Assembly: GCF_918697865.1 (NCBI RefSeq)
Contig: NZ_CAKKMV010000003.1
Coordinates: 1 to 64,000 of the forward strand
Direction: 5' to 3'
Length of the DNA: 64,000 nucleotides
Origin: Massilia sp. Bi118
Lineage (GTDB): Bacteria; Pseudomonadota; Gammaproteobacteria; Burkholderiales; Burkholderiaceae_D
Shown here: positions 40,289 through 50,610 of the stretch, piece by piece
Layout: each line of letters starts with the position of its first letter
How positions within the stretch are numbered: position 1 is the first letter of the stretch
Notes under the pieces: generated by a model
What the model was told of the DNA's origin: nothing
Database searches by the model: none
What the model saw: only the letters and a program-made list of their open reading frames with translations
Program-made: the position numbers and the translations under genes

Positions 40289-41197
40289 TTACTGCTTTGC
40301 TGCGGCCATCTGGGCAGCGACTTCGGCGGCGAAGTCGTCGACCTTCTTCTCGATGCCCTCACCCACCACGTACATGGTGAATGCCTTGACGCTGGCGTTG
40401 TTCGCCTTCAGCATCTGCTCGATGCTCTGCTTGTCGTTCTTCACGAAAGCCTGGTTGAACAGCGACACTTCCTTCAGGTACTTCTGCACGGAACCGTCGA
40501 TGCGCTTGGCAACGATTTCTTCCGATTGCGGCTGCTTGCCGGCGGCGACAGCGGCGTCCGCGTCTTCCTTGGCCTTCAGCTGGGCGACCGAACGCTCTTT
40601 CTCGATCAGTTCTGCCGGCACTTGCTCCGACGACAGGGCGACCGGCTTCATCGCGGCGATGTGCATGGCGACATCTTTACCGACTTGCTCGTCGGCGCCG
40701 TCGTAGTCGACGATCACGCCGATGCGGGCGCCGTGCAGGTAGGAAGCCAGCTTGCCGGTGGTTTCGAAACGCTGGAAGCGGCGAACGGTCATATTCTCGC
40801 CGATTTTACCGATCAGTGCCGTACGCACGTCGTCGAAGGTCTTGCCGTCGACCGGGAGGGCGGACAGGGCGGCGACGTCGGCCGGGTTGTTCTCGGCGAC
40901 CAGCTTGGCTGCCAGGTTGGCCATGGCCATGAACTCGTCGTTTTTGGCGACGAAGTCGGTTTCGCTGTTGATTTCAACCAGCGCGCCGATGTTGCCGGCA
41001 ACATAAGCCGTCACCACGCCTTCGGCGGTGATGCGCGAGGCTGCTTTCGAAGCCTTGCCGCCCAGCTTGACGCGCAGGATCTCTTCCGCACGAGCCATGT
41101 CGCCTTCGGCTTCGTTCAGGGCCTTCTTGCATTCCATCATCGGTGCATCGGTCTTCGCGCGGAGTTCGCCGACCATCGCTGCAGTAATCGCTGCCAT
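40289..41197 (-). CDS. tsf: elongation factor Ts
   Basis: Guanine nucleotide exchange factor for EF-Tu. 302 residues: N-terminal UBA-like helices with [17 protein letters not shown], the core [10 protein letters not shown] motif that contacts EF-Tu, and [18 protein letters not shown]; the C-terminal module is standard. Second gene after rpsB, separated by a hairpin that may attenuate it. Confidence 0.97.
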   Translation of the reverse strand: MAAITAAMVGELRAKTDAPMMECKKALNEAEGDMARAEEILRVKLGGKASKAASRITAEGVVTAYVAGNIGALVEINSETDFVAKNDEFMAMANLAAKLVAENNPADVAALSALPVDGKTFDDVRTALIGKIGENMTVRRFQRFETTGKLASYLHGARIGVIVDYDGADEQVGKDVAMHIAAMKPVALSSEQVPAELIEKERSVAQLKAKEDADAAVAAGKQPQSEEIVAKRIDGSVQKYLKEVSLFNQAFVKNDKQSIEQMLKANNASVKAFTMYVVGEGIEKKVDDFAAEVAAQMAAAKQ

Positions 41198-41241
41198 GTT
41201 ATTTCTCCTAGAATGAGTTTGTTCTTGCTGAATCTGCTTGC

Positions 41242-41278
41242 AAAAAGGGGCGCTCGATCTTAGGCTCGGCGCCCCTTT
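41242..41278 (-). terminator. intra-operon terminator between rpsB and tsf
   Basis: On the minus strand AAAGGGGCGC and GCGCCCCTTT form a 10-bp stem, followed by a T-run into TTGC. rpsB-tsf operons often carry an attenuating terminator here, lowering tsf relative to rpsB. Confidence 0.8.
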
Positions 41279-41312
41279 CAGACCATCAGCGGACCGGAGT
41301 CCGCCCGGCTAT

Positions 41313-42062
41313 TTATGCTTGCTCGGAAACTTCGACGAATTCGTCGTCTGCCTTGGCAGCCATCTGCACCACTTCGTTGGTGGCGTTGGCACGGCCTTCC
41401 AGGATCGCATCGGCGACGCCGCGTGCGTACAGGGTGATGGCCTTCGACGAGTCGTCGTTACCCGGGATCACGTGGGTAACGCCTTCCGGCGAGTGGTTGG
41501 TGTCGACCACGCCGATGACCGGGATGCCCAGCTTCGAGGCTTCGGTGATGGCGCCCTTGTGGTAGCCGACGTCGACGACGAAGATCGCGTCCGGCACGCC
41601 GCCCAGGTCCTTGATGCCGCCGATCGACTTCTGCAGCTTTTCCATTTCGCGCGAGAACATCAGCGCTTCTTTCTTCGACATCTTCTCGACGTCACCGGCT
41701 TCGATCATGGCTTCCATGTCTTTCAGGCGCTTGATCGAGGTCTTGATGGTCTTGAAGTTGGTCAGCATGCCGCCCAGCCAGCGCTGGTCGACGTAAGGCA
41801 CACCAGCGCGCTGGGCTTCAGCGGCGATGATGTCGCGGGCCTGGCGCTTGGTGCCGACCAGCAGGATGGTGCCGCGGTTGGCAGCGATCTGCTTGATGGT
41901 CTTCATCGCATCCTGGTACATCGCCATGGTTTTTTCCAGGTTGATGATGTGGATCTTGTTGCGATGACCGAAGATGAACGGTGCCATTTTCGGGTTCCAG
42001 AAACGGGTCTGGTGACCGAAGTGAACACCGGCTTCCAGCATTTCGCGCATAGTAACGGACAT
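41313..42062 (-). CDS. rpsB: 30S ribosomal protein S2
   Basis: A 249-residue primary ribosomal protein of the 30S platform. It starts [22 protein letters not shown] with GGAGAA upstream; the coiled-coil insertion ([12 protein letters not shown] region) and the [13 protein letters not shown] end are typical. The 42 additional codons upstream lie in the leader. Divergent from map. Confidence 0.97.
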   Translation of the reverse strand: MSVTMREMLEAGVHFGHQTRFWNPKMAPFIFGHRNKIHIINLEKTMAMYQDAMKTIKQIAANRGTILLVGTKRQARDIIAAEAQRAGVPYVDQRWLGGMLTNFKTIKTSIKRLKDMEAMIEAGDVEKMSKKEALMFSREMEKLQKSIGGIKDLGGVPDAIFVVDVGYHKGAITEASKLGIPVIGVVDTNHSPEGVTHVIPGNDDSSKAITLYARGVADAILEGRANATNEVVQMAAKADDEFVEVSEQA

Positions 42063-42132
42063 AATATTCTCCAGGGTTGGGTCTTGAATAACGGCCAGTA
42101 CACCTGATTCCAGGCACCCTTGTCGGCCGCAT

Positions 42133-42186
42133 TCGCGATTCAATAAAAAGACGTTTTTTACAACATTGCTCGATACGAACACGAGC
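42133..42186 (-). promoter_or_regulatory. structured rpsB leader (possible S2 autoregulation)
   Basis: The rpsB mRNA has a leader of about 125 nt. Near its 5' end TTGCTCG and CGAGCAA form a 7-bp hairpin, followed by AAAAAACGTCTTTTTATTG. In E. coli S2 represses rpsB-tsf through the rpsB leader; a similar role here is inference from position and structure only. Confidence 0.4.
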
Positions 42187-42194
42187 AACCCGAG

Positions 42195-42223
42195 ATTCTA
42201 GCGGTATTCGGCCCCGATTTCAA
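42195..42223 (-). promoter_or_regulatory. rpsB promoter
   Basis: On the minus strand TTGAAA (42218-42223), exactly 17 bases, then TAGAAT (42195-42200), a strong sigma70 match. Predicted start near 42187. A GC-rich spacer and TCTCGG discriminator would fit growth-rate control. Confidence 0.8.
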
Positions 42224-42224
42224 G

Positions 42225-42253
42225 TTCATACGTACCGTGCGATCACATATAAT
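42225..42253 (+). promoter_or_regulatory. map promoter
   Basis: TTCATA (42225-42230), 17 bases, then a consensus TATAAT (42248-42253), 33 bases before the map ATG. It abuts the divergent rpsB -35 box back to back, so the two promoters could interfere or share activator contacts. Confidence 0.7.
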
Positions 42254-42286
42254 GGACAGATATCCCTATCGCAGAACAGAAAGACT

Positions 42287-43111
42287 ATGTCCATCTCCCT
42301 CAAGACCCCGGAAGAGATCGAAGGCATGCGCATCGCCGGCCGCCTCGGCGCCGAAGTGCTCGACTACATCACCCCCTTCGTCAAGCCGGGCGTCACCACC
42401 GGCGAACTGGATCGCCTTTGCCACGAATACATGGTGCAAGTACAAGGCACCGTGCCGGCCCCGCTGAACTACGCGCCGCCGGGCTACCCGCCCTTCCCGA
42501 AGGCGGTCTGCACCTCGGTCAATGACGTCATCTGCCATGGCATCCCGGGCGACAAGGTCCTGAAGGCCGGCGACTCGGTCAACATCGACGTCACCGTCAT
42601 CACCAGGGACGGCTTCCACGGCGACAACTCCCGCATGTTCCTGCTGGGCGAACCGACGATCCAGGCGCGCCGCCTGGCCGAAGTCACCTATGAATGCATG
42701 TGGCTGGGCATCAGCAAGGTCAAGCCGGGCGCCCACCTGGGCGACATCGGCCACGTGATCCAGCAGCACGCCGAAAAGAACGGCTACAGCGTGGTGCGCG
42801 AATTCTGCGGCCACGGCATCGGCAAGGTCTTCCACGAAGAGCCGCAGGTGCTGCATTACGGCCGTCCCGGCACCGGCGAGGAGCTCAAGCCGGGCATGAT
42901 CTTCACGATCGAGCCGATGATCAACGCCGGCCGCCGCGAAATCCGCGAGATGCCGGACGGCTGGACCATCAAGACCAAGGACCGCAGCCTGTCGGCCCAG
43001 TGGGAACACATGATCCTGGTGACGGAAACCGGCTACGAAGTGCTGACCACCTCGGCCGGCACCCCGCCGCCGCCGGCGATCGTCCTCAACAAGGACGCCG
43101 TCGCAGCCTGA
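42287..43111 (+). CDS. map: methionine aminopeptidase, type I
   Basis: Removes the N-terminal Met of nascent proteins at the ribosome exit. A 274-residue pita-bread-fold protein with the metal-ligand sequence: DVTV and GDNSRMF aspartates, the His in CGHGIGKVFHEEP, Glu in FTIEPMI and Glu in QWEHMILVT. The PPAIVLNKD tail is slightly longer than in E. coli. Divergent from rpsB and followed by glnD after 10 bases, the conserved arrangement in betaproteobacteria. Confidence 0.97.
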   Translation: MSISLKTPEEIEGMRIAGRLGAEVLDYITPFVKPGVTTGELDRLCHEYMVQVQGTVPAPLNYAPPGYPPFPKAVCTSVNDVICHGIPGDKVLKAGDSVNIDVTVITRDGFHGDNSRMFLLGEPTIQARRLAEVTYECMWLGISKVKPGAHLGDIGHVIQQHAEKNGYSVVREFCGHGIGKVFHEEPQVLHYGRPGTGEELKPGMIFTIEPMINAGRREIREMPDGWTIKTKDRSLSAQWEHMILVTETGYEVLTTSAGTPPPPAIVLNKDAVAA

Positions 43112-43121
43112 TTCACACTCC

Positions 43122-45710
43122 ATGTCCGGCACCGCCACCACCGAACAGCCGCAGCTGCAAACCCAGCTGCGGCAGCGCCTGAAGGATGAGCGCAATCTCA
43201 TCATTGCGGACTTCCGCGAGAACGGCAAACCCGAGAAGCTGCTGCGCGGCCTGCGCCACAGCGTCGACGGGGTGCTGGCCGACGCCTGGAAGCTGGCCGG
43301 GCTGCCTTCGGCGTCGGCGCTGGTCGGGGTCGGCGGCTACGGCCGCGGCGAGCTTTTCCCCCATTCCGACGTCGACCTGCTGATCCTGCTCGGCGCCCCG
43401 GCCGACGCCCTGACCCAGGCCAGGCTGGAGCAGTTCGTGCAGCTGCTGTGGGACCTGGGCCTGGAGATCGGCCACAGCATCCGCACCGTCGACGAGTGCA
43501 TGAGCGAGTCGGCGGCCGACATCACGGTGCAGACCAGCCTTCTGGAAGCGCGCCGCATCGCCGGCAGTGAGACCGTGTTCGCCGAGCTGCAGCGGCGCTA
43601 CCGGGAGGCGATGGACCCGCAGGCCTTCTACCACGCCAAGACCGCCGAGATGCGGCTGCGCCACGCCAAGTACGAGTTCACGCCCTACAGCCTGGAACCG
43701 AACGTCAAGGAAAGCCCGGGCGCCCTGCGCGACCTGCAGGTGATCCGCTGGGTGGCCCAGGCGGCGGGGCTCGGCAACTCCTGGACGCAGCTGGCGATCC
43801 GCGGCCTGATCACGCGTCAGGAAGCGCGCCAGCTGATGGAGAAGGAATACGCCTTCAAGGACATCCGCATTCGCCTGCACCTGCAGACGCGGCGCCGCGA
43901 AGACCGGCTGGTGTTCGACGTCCAGACCGCGATCGCCGAGACCTTCGGCCTGACTTCGACCGGCCAGGGACTCGAGGCGCGCCGCGCCAGTGAATACCTG
44001 ATGCAGCGCTACTACTGGGCGGCCAAGACGGTCACCCAGATGAACACCATCCTGCTGCAGAACATCGAGGCCCAGCTGTTCCCGCAGCCGTCGATCCCGG
44101 TGCCCATCAACCCGCGCTTCAACGAGGTCAACGGCTTCATCGACATCGCCCACGACGATACCTTCGAGACCCTGCCTTCCGCCGTGCTGGAGATCTTCGT
44201 GCTGATGACGGAGCGCCCGGACATCAAGGGCATGACGGCGCGCACCATGCGCGCGCTGTGGCACGCGCGCACGCTGATCGACGAATCCTTCCGCGCCAAC
44301 CCGGCGCACCGCGTGCTGTTCCTGCGCGTCCTGCAGGCCCCCAGCGGCATCGTGCACGCGCTGCGCCGCATGAACGACATGGGCATCCTCGGCCGCTACC
44401 TGCCGAACTTCCGCCGCATCATCGGCCAGATGCAGCACGACCTGTTCCACGTCTACACCGTCGACCAGCACATCATGATGGTGGTGCGGAACATGCGCCG
44501 CTTCACGATGACGGAACATGCCCACGAATACCCGTTCTGCAGCCAGCTGATCGCCAACTTCCCGCGCCGCTGGCTGCTGTACGTGGCCGCCCTCTTCCAC
44601 GACATCGCGAAGGGCCGCGGCGGCGACCATTCGGAGCTGGGCAAGCAGGACGTGCTGGAATTCTGCCGCGACCATGGCATCTCCCAGGAAGACACCGAAC
44701 TGGTGGTATTCCTGGTCGAGCAACACCTGACCATGTCGCAGGTGGCGCAGAAGCAGGACACCTCAAGCCCGGACGTGATCGCGGGTTTCGCCGGCCTGGT
44801 CAAGGACGAGCGCCACCTGACCGCGCTCTATTTGCTGACGGTGGCCGACATCCGCGGCACCAGCCCCAAGGTGTGGAACGCCTGGAAGGCCAAGCTGCTG
44901 GAAGACCTTTACAAGATGACCCTGCGCGTGCTGGGCGGCGAGCCGCCTTCGGCCGACCGCGAGCTGCGCGCGCGCCAGCAGGAAGCGCTGGCCACCCTGC
45001 GCCTGTTCGGCCTCGGCCCGCAGGCCCACGAGAAACTGTGGAAGCAGCTGGACATGGCCTACTTCCTCCGTCACGACGCCTCCGACATCGCCTGGCAGAC
45101 GCGCTCCCTGCACGACAAGCTGGGGCGCGACAAGCCGGTGGTGAAGGCGCGCCTGGCGCCGATCGGCGAAGGCCTGCAGGTGACCGTGTACGTGAAGGAC
45201 CAGCCGGACCTGTTCGCGCGCATCTGCAGCTACTTCGACCGCAAGAACTTCTCCATCCTCGACGCCAAGATCCACACCACGCGCGACGGCTACGCGCTCG
45301 ACACCTTCCTGATCACGGACGAGCACTTCGCCAACAACTACCGCGACATCATCAGCCTGATCGAACATGAGCTGTGCGAAGTGCTGACCCACCAGGAGCC
45401 GCTCAGCCCACCGCTGCGCGCCCGCCTGTCGCGCATGTCGCGCAACTTCCCGATCACCCCGACCGTCGAACTGCGCCCGGACGAACGCGGCCAGTTCTGG
45501 CTGCTGTCGATCGCCGCCAACGACCGCAACGGCCTGCTGTATGCCATCGCCAGCGTGCTGGCGCGGTATCGGATCAACCTGCATACGGCCAAGATCATGA
45601 CCCTGGGCGAGCGGGTGGAGGACGTGTTCCTGATCGATGGGGCGGCGCTGAATAACCAGCGAGTGCAGGTGCAGCTCGAGACTGAATTGCTGGATGCACT
45701 GAAAATTTAA
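43122..45710 (+). CDS. glnD: [protein-PII] uridylyltransferase / uridylyl-removing enzyme
   Basis: Senses glutamine and uridylylates or deuridylylates PII (GlnB/GlnK), controlling glutamine synthetase and Ntr transcription. An 862-residue protein: nucleotidyltransferase domain with [15 protein letters not shown] (D83/D85), helical linker, HD domain with [15 protein letters not shown] (H493-D494), and two C-terminal ACT domains (about 680-760 and 790-860) that bind glutamine. Probably co-transcribed with map. A long inverted repeat follows its stop. Confidence 0.97.
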   Translation: MSGTATTEQPQLQTQLRQRLKDERNLIIADFRENGKPEKLLRGLRHSVDGVLADAWKLAGLPSASALVGVGGYGRGELFPHSDVDLLILLGAPADALTQARLEQFVQLLWDLGLEIGHSIRTVDECMSESAADITVQTSLLEARRIAGSETVFAELQRRYREAMDPQAFYHAKTAEMRLRHAKYEFTPYSLEPNVKESPGALRDLQVIRWVAQAAGLGNSWTQLAIRGLITRQEARQLMEKEYAFKDIRIRLHLQTRRREDRLVFDVQTAIAETFGLTSTGQGLEARRASEYLMQRYYWAAKTVTQMNTILLQNIEAQLFPQPSIPVPINPRFNEVNGFIDIAHDDTFETLPSAVLEIFVLMTERPDIKGMTARTMRALWHARTLIDESFRANPAHRVLFLRVLQAPSGIVHALRRMNDMGILGRYLPNFRRIIGQMQHDLFHVYTVDQHIMMVVRNMRRFTMTEHAHEYPFCSQLIANFPRRWLLYVAALFHDIAKGRGGDHSELGKQDVLEFCRDHGISQEDTELVVFLVEQHLTMSQVAQKQDTSSPDVIAGFAGLVKDERHLTALYLLTVADIRGTSPKVWNAWKAKLLEDLYKMTLRVLGGEPPSADRELRARQQEALATLRLFGLGPQAHEKLWKQLDMAYFLRHDASDIAWQTRSLHDKLGRDKPVVKARLAPIGEGLQVTVYVKDQPDLFARICSYFDRKNFSILDAKIHTTRDGYALDTFLITDEHFANNYRDIISLIEHELCEVLTHQEPLSPPLRARLSRMSRNFPITPTVELRPDERGQFWLLSIAANDRNGLLYAIASVLARYRINLHTAKIMTLGERVEDVFLIDGAALNNQRVQVQLETELLDALKI

Positions 45711-45714
45711 CCAA

Positions 45715-45802
45715 GGTCATTCCCGCGCAGGCGGGAATCCAAGTTCTGCGAGCGTTAAGGTAACGCGTCCAACTTGGGTCCCCGCCTTCGCGGGGACGAC
45801 GA
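45715..45802. repeat. long inverted repeat, family B copy 2
   Basis: GGTCATTCCCGCGCAGGC...AATCCAAGTT and AACTTGGGTCCCCGCC...GCGGGGACGAC are ~33-bp imperfect inverted arms around a TAAGGTAACGCG-like centre. Same family as 25257-25340: the CCAAGTT/AACTTGG and GCGGGGACGAC ends are shared. It starts 4 bases after glnD and could end its transcript as an RNA stem. Confidence 0.8.
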
Positions 45803-45819
45803 TTCAACTTTTACCACTT

Positions 45820-46566
45820 ATGACCGAACCTGTACGCCTCTCCAAACGCATGTCCGAACTGGGCCTCTCCTCCCGCCGCGAAGCCGACGACTGGATCGCC
45901 AAAGGCTGGGTCCGCGTGGACGGCAAGGTTGTCAACGAACTGGGCAGCAAGGTGCTGCCACACCAGAAGATCACGGTCGAGCGCCAGGCCGCGGCCGAGC
46001 AGTCCAAGCGCGTGACGGTGCTGATCAACAAGCCGGTCGGCTTCGTCAGCGGCCAGGCCGAGGATGGCTACAAGCCCGCCGTGGTGCTTGTGAAACCGGA
46101 AAACCGCTGGGCGGACGATCCCTCGCCCGAGCAGTTCCACCCCACCCAGCTGCGCTCGCTGGTGCCGGCCGGCCGCCTGGACATCGACTCGGTCGGCCTG
46201 CTGGTGCTGACCCAGGACGGGCGCATCGCGCGCCAGCTGATCGGCGAGGACACGGCCATCGAGAAGGAATACCTGGTGCGCGTACAGTACACCAAGCCGG
46301 GCAAGCTGCCGGACGCCGATTTGAAGAAGCTGAACCACGGCCTGTGGATGGACGGCAAGCCGCTGCTGCCGGCCAAGGTGCGCTGGCAGAACGATGACCA
46401 GCTCAGCTTTACGCTGAAGGAAGGCCGCAAGCGCCAGATCCGGCGCATGTGCGACATGGTGGGTTTGAAGGTGATCGGTTTGAAGCGGGTGCGAATTGGT
46501 CGGGTCAAGCTGGGTGAGTTGCCGCCGGGTCAGTGGCGCTATCTCGGCGCCGACGAGCGGTTTTGA
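45820..46566 (+). CDS. rluF: rRNA pseudouridine synthase, RsuA/RluF-like
   Basis: A 248-residue pseudouridine synthase: S4 RNA-binding domain (about 4-60; [21 protein letters not shown]), then the catalytic domain with [12 protein letters not shown], catalytic Asp in [15 protein letters not shown] (D121), EKEYLVRV and the [16 protein letters not shown] motif. Most similar in layout to E. coli RluF (23S U2604), but the RsuA/RluB/E/F families overlap, so the exact uridine is not certain. A family B repeat separates it from glnD. Confidence 0.9.
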   Translation: MTEPVRLSKRMSELGLSSRREADDWIAKGWVRVDGKVVNELGSKVLPHQKITVERQAAAEQSKRVTVLINKPVGFVSGQAEDGYKPAVVLVKPENRWADDPSPEQFHPTQLRSLVPAGRLDIDSVGLLVLTQDGRIARQLIGEDTAIEKEYLVRVQYTKPGKLPDADLKKLNHGLWMDGKPLLPAKVRWQNDDQLSFTLKEGRKRQIRRMCDMVGLKVIGLKRVRIGRVKLGELPPGQWRYLGADERF

Positions 46567-46572
46567 TGTACA

Positions 46573-46594
46573 CGCGGGCACAAGGGTGCCCACG
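46573..46594. repeat. short palindromic repeat, family A copy 3 (degenerate)
   Basis: CGCGGGCAC-AAGG-GTGCCCACG: nine-base arms with one mismatch in the 30-base convergent gap between the pseudouridine synthase and the small hypothetical gene. Shares the GTGCCCAC core with the other copies but lacks the CCCTAC end. Confidence 0.5.
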
Positions 46595-46596
46595 CA

Positions 46597-46914
46597 TCAA
46601 TGTTGCCTCGCCTGGGTCCACGGATCCAATACCCGCAACTCGTCCAGCACCGCGCGCGGCCCGTCGATGCTGCCGCCGCTCTCCTGGTCCCACTCGAGCT
46701 TGAGCTTGGAGCGGCCCTTGCGCAGGTCGACGCGGGCGTAGTCGACCCAGGCGTCGTCGCCGCCGTATTCGTAGGTCGTGATCCAACCGGCCGCCGTCAA
46801 GGCATCGGCCGTCTGGCGCAGTGCAAAGGGCGGCAAGCCTTCGATGGTGCCAGGCTCTAGCCGAGGGTCGCCCAGCACCGACAAATACCTCACAAATTCT
46901 GAAATCCACGTCAT
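46597..46914 (-). CDS. small hypothetical protein
   Basis: A 105-residue cytoplasmic protein of unknown function, family not recognised. Acidic-amphipathic with PPFALRQTADALTAAGW, reminiscent of a winged-helix-like turn, and a strand-rich middle (TTYEYGGDDAWVDYARVDL, SKLKLEWDQE). A GGGAGG ribosome site 6 bases before the ATG and high-GC codon usage support it as a real gene. It stands alone, convergent with the pseudouridine synthase. Confidence 0.7.
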   Translation of the reverse strand: MTWISEFVRYLSVLGDPRLEPGTIEGLPPFALRQTADALTAAGWITTYEYGGDDAWVDYARVDLRKGRSKLKLEWDQESGGSIDGPRAVLDELRVLDPWTQARQH

Positions 46915-47055
46915 CGCTGCCTCCCAACAGGGGTTTGACGTGATTTCAGTCTATCAGCGGGTTTTCGCCTTTGATGTTAGCCAACTCACACTGCATAAGA
47001 AATGCAGGGCGAATGAAAACGCCTGGAAACTGATGCGAAAAGCGCCGATTCTGCT

Positions 47056-50000
47056 CTAAGTCAGGATGCGGTGCAGCTCCTCGAGGCTGACCGGCTTGGT
47101 CAAATGATAAGTAAATCCGCGGTTGCGGGTCTGGCGGCGGTCCGCATCCTGGCCCCAGCCGGTCAGGGCGATGATGCGCATGCCGGTAAAGCGCTCGTCC
47201 TGGCGCAGGCGGCGCGCGACCTCGTAGCCGTCCATGACCGGCATGCCGATGTCGAGCAGGACGCTGGACGGCATGAAGCTTTCCGCCATCGCCAGCGCGC
47301 TGCGGCCGTCGTAGACCACGCGCACCTCGGCGCCGTCGGCCTCCAGCAGCAAGCCGAGCGTGTCGGCGGCGTCGCGGTTGTCGTCCACCACCAGGATGCG
47401 CTGCCCGGCGAAGGGCGCATAGGGCTGCGCCTGCGCCATGCCGGGACGCTCGGCGCGTTCGTCGTCCTGCGCCGCCAGCGGCAAGCGCACCAGGAATTCG
47501 CTGCCCATGCCGCCGCCGGCGCTGTGCGCTTCCACGCTCCCGTGGTGCATCTCGACCAGGCTGCGCACCATGGTCAGGCCGATTCCCAGCCCGCCCTGCC
47601 CGCGCCCGACCGCACGGTGGGCCTGGGCGAACATGTCGAACACCCGGCCCAGGGCTTCCGGCGGAATGCCGATCCCGGTATCGCGCACCGAGGCCACCGC
47701 ATGGCCGTCCTCGCGCCAGACGTCGACCCAGATGCGGCCGCCCGGATCGGTGTACTTGGCGGCGTTGTTGAGCAGGTTGGCGAAGACCTGGGTCAGGCGC
47801 ACGCGGTCGGCCAGCAGCACCAGCGGCTCCTCCGGCATAGCGACAGCCAGTTGATGCCCGGCGCGCTCGATCGGCAGCTGGCTGGTCTCGACCGCGCTGT
47901 GGATGATCTCCGCCACCGGCACCCGTTCCAGGCGCAGGTCGATCTTGCCGCGCGTGATGCGCGAGACTTCCATCAGGTCGTCCACCAGGCGCACGATCTG
48001 GCGCACCTGGCGTCCCACCATTTCGACCACCCGGTCGGACTGGCGGCGCCCGTCGGGCCGGCGCATCAGCTGCACCGCGTTGCTGATCGGCGCCAGCGGA
48101 TTCCTCAGCTCGTGGGCCAGGGTGGCGAGGAATTCGTCCTTGCGGCGGTCGGCGTCCTTCAGCGCCTCCTCGGCCTGCACGGCGGCGGTGATGTCGAGCG
48201 AGATGCCGACCGAGCCGCGGTGCTGGCCGTCGCCCGAATACCAGGGCGCGGCGTGCGATTCGAACCAGCGCCAGCTGCCGTCGCGCGCCGGCACCCGGAT
48301 CCGCTGGTTGTAGGCGGCGCGCTGGCGGATCCCGCTCGATACCTGCTCCAGGTAGCTGTGCATGTCGTCCGGCTGTACGATCGCGTGCCAGCCCTCGCTG
48401 TCCGCCGACGGGCCGCAGTCGCCGGCGCCGCGCTGGTTCAAATACATCAGCGCGCCGTCCGGATCGAACTGGTAGACCAGCGCCGGCGAAGCGTCGGCCA
48501 GCGCGCGGAAGCGGGCCTCGCTTTCGCGCAAGGCGTCCTCGGCGCGCTTGCGCACCGTGATGTCGTGGAACAGGATCGCCACCCGCGGGGTGTCGCCGCC
48601 GACCGGATACACAAAGAAATCGAACCAGCTGTTCAGCGCCTCGGAAAAGCACTGCGAGCGGGTGCTGGCGCCAGTGCGCGCAACCTGAGCGCAGGCGTCC
48701 AGCCAGCAGGGTTCGTGCTCGGGACGCACCTTCAGCTGGCCCGGGCCGACGTAATGGATGCTGGTCAAGCGCACCGCCGCCGGATTCGCTTCCGCATACG
48801 CCAGGCCGCAGGCGCGCCCCTCGCCGTCGTACTGCACGCTGGCCAGCAGGAAGCCCTCGTCCATGGCCTCGAACAGCATGCGGTAGCGGCGCTCGCTCTC
48901 GGCCAGCGCGGCCTGGGTGCGGCGCCGCTCGTCGATGTCGATGTTCATGCCGAACCACTTGCGCAGCCCGCCGTCCGGATCGAACAGCGGCGCCGCGCGC
49001 ACATTGGTCCAGCGCCAGCCGCCCATCGCCACGTGCACGCGGAATTCCATGTTGATCCCGCGCCGCATCGACATCGCCGCGCGCCATTCGCGCTGCACGT
49101 ATTCGCGGTCGTCGGGGTGGACTGCGTCGAGCCAGCCGCGGCCCATCGATGCCGCTTCGCGCTGTCCCGTGTAGGCGCACCAGCTAGGCGAAGGCAGGAC
49201 GAAGTTGGCGTCGGCGTCGGTTTCCCAGACCGCCTGACCGAAGCCCTCGACCAGCGCACGGAAGCGTTCCTCGCTCTCGGCCAGGCGCGCCTCGGCTTCC
49301 TTCAGTTCGCTCACGTCGAGGACGAAGCAGACGCAGCGCGCGCCGGCGCCCTCGCCCGAAATCAGGGCCGGCGCATACAGCCCCCACCACAGGCTGCCGT
49401 CCTTGCGCACCATCTGCTTGGTGTAGGGCCGCGTCAGCCCGGTCTCGCGCAGTTCATGGCCCGAGCGCAGGGTCACGTCCCAGAAGGCCGGCACCGTGAT
49501 GGTCTTCCAGTGGTCGAACTGGCGCAGCTCGTCTTCGCTGTATCCGGTCATGCGCTGGTAGGCCTGGTTGACGTCGCGCACGGTGCCGTCGAGGTCGAAA
49601 TAGATCACGCCGACGGTGCTGATGCTGAGGGTGGCATCGATCAGGGCCTTGTGCTCGCGCAGCGCGCGCTCGGCGGCGCGGCTTTCCTCGACTTCGCGCT
49701 GCAGCGATTCGCGGCTTTCGAGTACCGGCCGCATGCGCTGCTCCAGCTCGCGCTCCAGGCGCTCCGGATCGCCGCCGCGCAGGGCGCCGCTGGCCTGGTG
49801 CGCGGCGGCCGCGAAGCCGGCGAGGTCGCGCAGCAGCTCAAGGTCGTGGGCATCGAAGTTCTCGCCGTCGCCGTCCAGCATCGCCATCAGCGCGCCGGCC
49901 GGATGGCCGCGCACGCGCCACGGCACCCCGAGCGCCTCGCCGACCTTGGCCCCGGCCGCGCGCACCGATTCGAATTCGCGCTCCGGACGCTCGAACAGGA

Positions 50001-50358
50001 CCGCGCAATCCTCCTGGACGCAGGCGCCGCAGGGACAGGACTCGATCGGGAAGCGCTTTCCGGCCTGGCCGTCCATGGCGCCCGCCACCGCGCTCCAGCA
50101 GATCTCCTCGCCGTTCTTGCCCGGTTCACGTACCGCGATCACCACCGCGCTGGCGCCGCACAGCGTGCGCGCCGCCTCCGCCACCCGCTGCATCAGCAGA
50201 GCCGGATCGTCGGCGAGATATTGGGCCAGCCCGGCCAGCGCGCTGCGTTCGGCGCCGGGGTCCCGTCCCTGCACGTGCACGCCGCGGCCATGCAGCAGGG
50301 CGGCGATGACGGCATCGTCACGGTAGCCAACGGCAGAACCTGGGCTGGAATCGGCCAT
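47056..50358 (-). CDS. GAF-multi-PAS hybrid histidine kinase
   Basis: An 1100-residue soluble sensor kinase. In order: GAF domain (about 55-190) with a Cys cluster CPCGACVQEDC near its centre, coiled coil (about 200-240), four PAS domains (about 240-360, 360-485, 490-605, 610-735), HisKA with H749 in AHELRNPLA, HATPase (about 850-965) and C-terminal receiver with D1036 (LLDIGMPVMDG). No membrane helix, so it senses cytoplasmic cues. The clustered cysteines could bind metal or sense redox, which is inference. No response regulator with an output domain lies adjacent. Confidence 0.92.
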   Translation of the reverse strand: MADSSPGSAVGYRDDAVIAALLHGRGVHVQGRDPGAERSALAGLAQYLADDPALLMQRVAEAARTLCGASAVVIAVREPGKNGEEICWSAVAGAMDGQAGKRFPIESCPCGACVQEDCAVLFERPEREFESVRAAGAKVGEALGVPWRVRGHPAGALMAMLDGDGENFDAHDLELLRDLAGFAAAAHQASGALRGGDPERLERELEQRMRPVLESRESLQREVEESRAAERALREHKALIDATLSISTVGVIYFDLDGTVRDVNQAYQRMTGYSEDELRQFDHWKTITVPAFWDVTLRSGHELRETGLTRPYTKQMVRKDGSLWWGLYAPALISGEGAGARCVCFVLDVSELKEAEARLAESEERFRALVEGFGQAVWETDADANFVLPSPSWCAYTGQREAASMGRGWLDAVHPDDREYVQREWRAAMSMRRGINMEFRVHVAMGGWRWTNVRAAPLFDPDGGLRKWFGMNIDIDERRRTQAALAESERRYRMLFEAMDEGFLLASVQYDGEGRACGLAYAEANPAAVRLTSIHYVGPGQLKVRPEHEPCWLDACAQVARTGASTRSQCFSEALNSWFDFFVYPVGGDTPRVAILFHDITVRKRAEDALRESEARFRALADASPALVYQFDPDGALMYLNQRGAGDCGPSADSEGWHAIVQPDDMHSYLEQVSSGIRQRAAYNQRIRVPARDGSWRWFESHAAPWYSGDGQHRGSVGISLDITAAVQAEEALKDADRRKDEFLATLAHELRNPLAPISNAVQLMRRPDGRRQSDRVVEMVGRQVRQIVRLVDDLMEVSRITRGKIDLRLERVPVAEIIHSAVETSQLPIERAGHQLAVAMPEEPLVLLADRVRLTQVFANLLNNAAKYTDPGGRIWVDVWREDGHAVASVRDTGIGIPPEALGRVFDMFAQAHRAVGRGQGGLGIGLTMVRSLVEMHHGSVEAHSAGGGMGSEFLVRLPLAAQDDERAERPGMAQAQPYAPFAGQRILVVDDNRDAADTLGLLLEADGAEVRVVYDGRSALAMAESFMPSSVLLDIGMPVMDGYEVARRLRQDERFTGMRIIALTGWGQDADRRQTRNRGFTYHLTKPVSLEELHRILT

Positions 50359-50610
50359 ATGCGGTATGTGAAAAACTGTGAGTTTTAGTACCCGTACCGC
50401 CAGAATACTTTACAAGTCGATAATCTCCTACGGGTATTCAATCGTGCACGAGACCGCTTGCACCAGCCGCAGAGAATGGGCTGACGCCTAAGTCATCCGC
50501 GAATTTTGTCCTGGACAAATGGAAGCGCTGCCAAAGAGAATAAAGCGATGCCGAAGGCAGCCCCGGCAGATGGTGCGTTCTTTGTTGCAAACTCGCAATG
50601 GTGGCTGGTC

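Noticed and set aside
47071..50388. Very long plus-strand open frame (1105 codons) opposite the hybrid kinase
   Set aside because: High-GC antisense artefact: its sequence is Ala/Arg/His-rich without domain logic, while the minus-strand frame encodes complete GAF, PAS, kinase and receiver domains.
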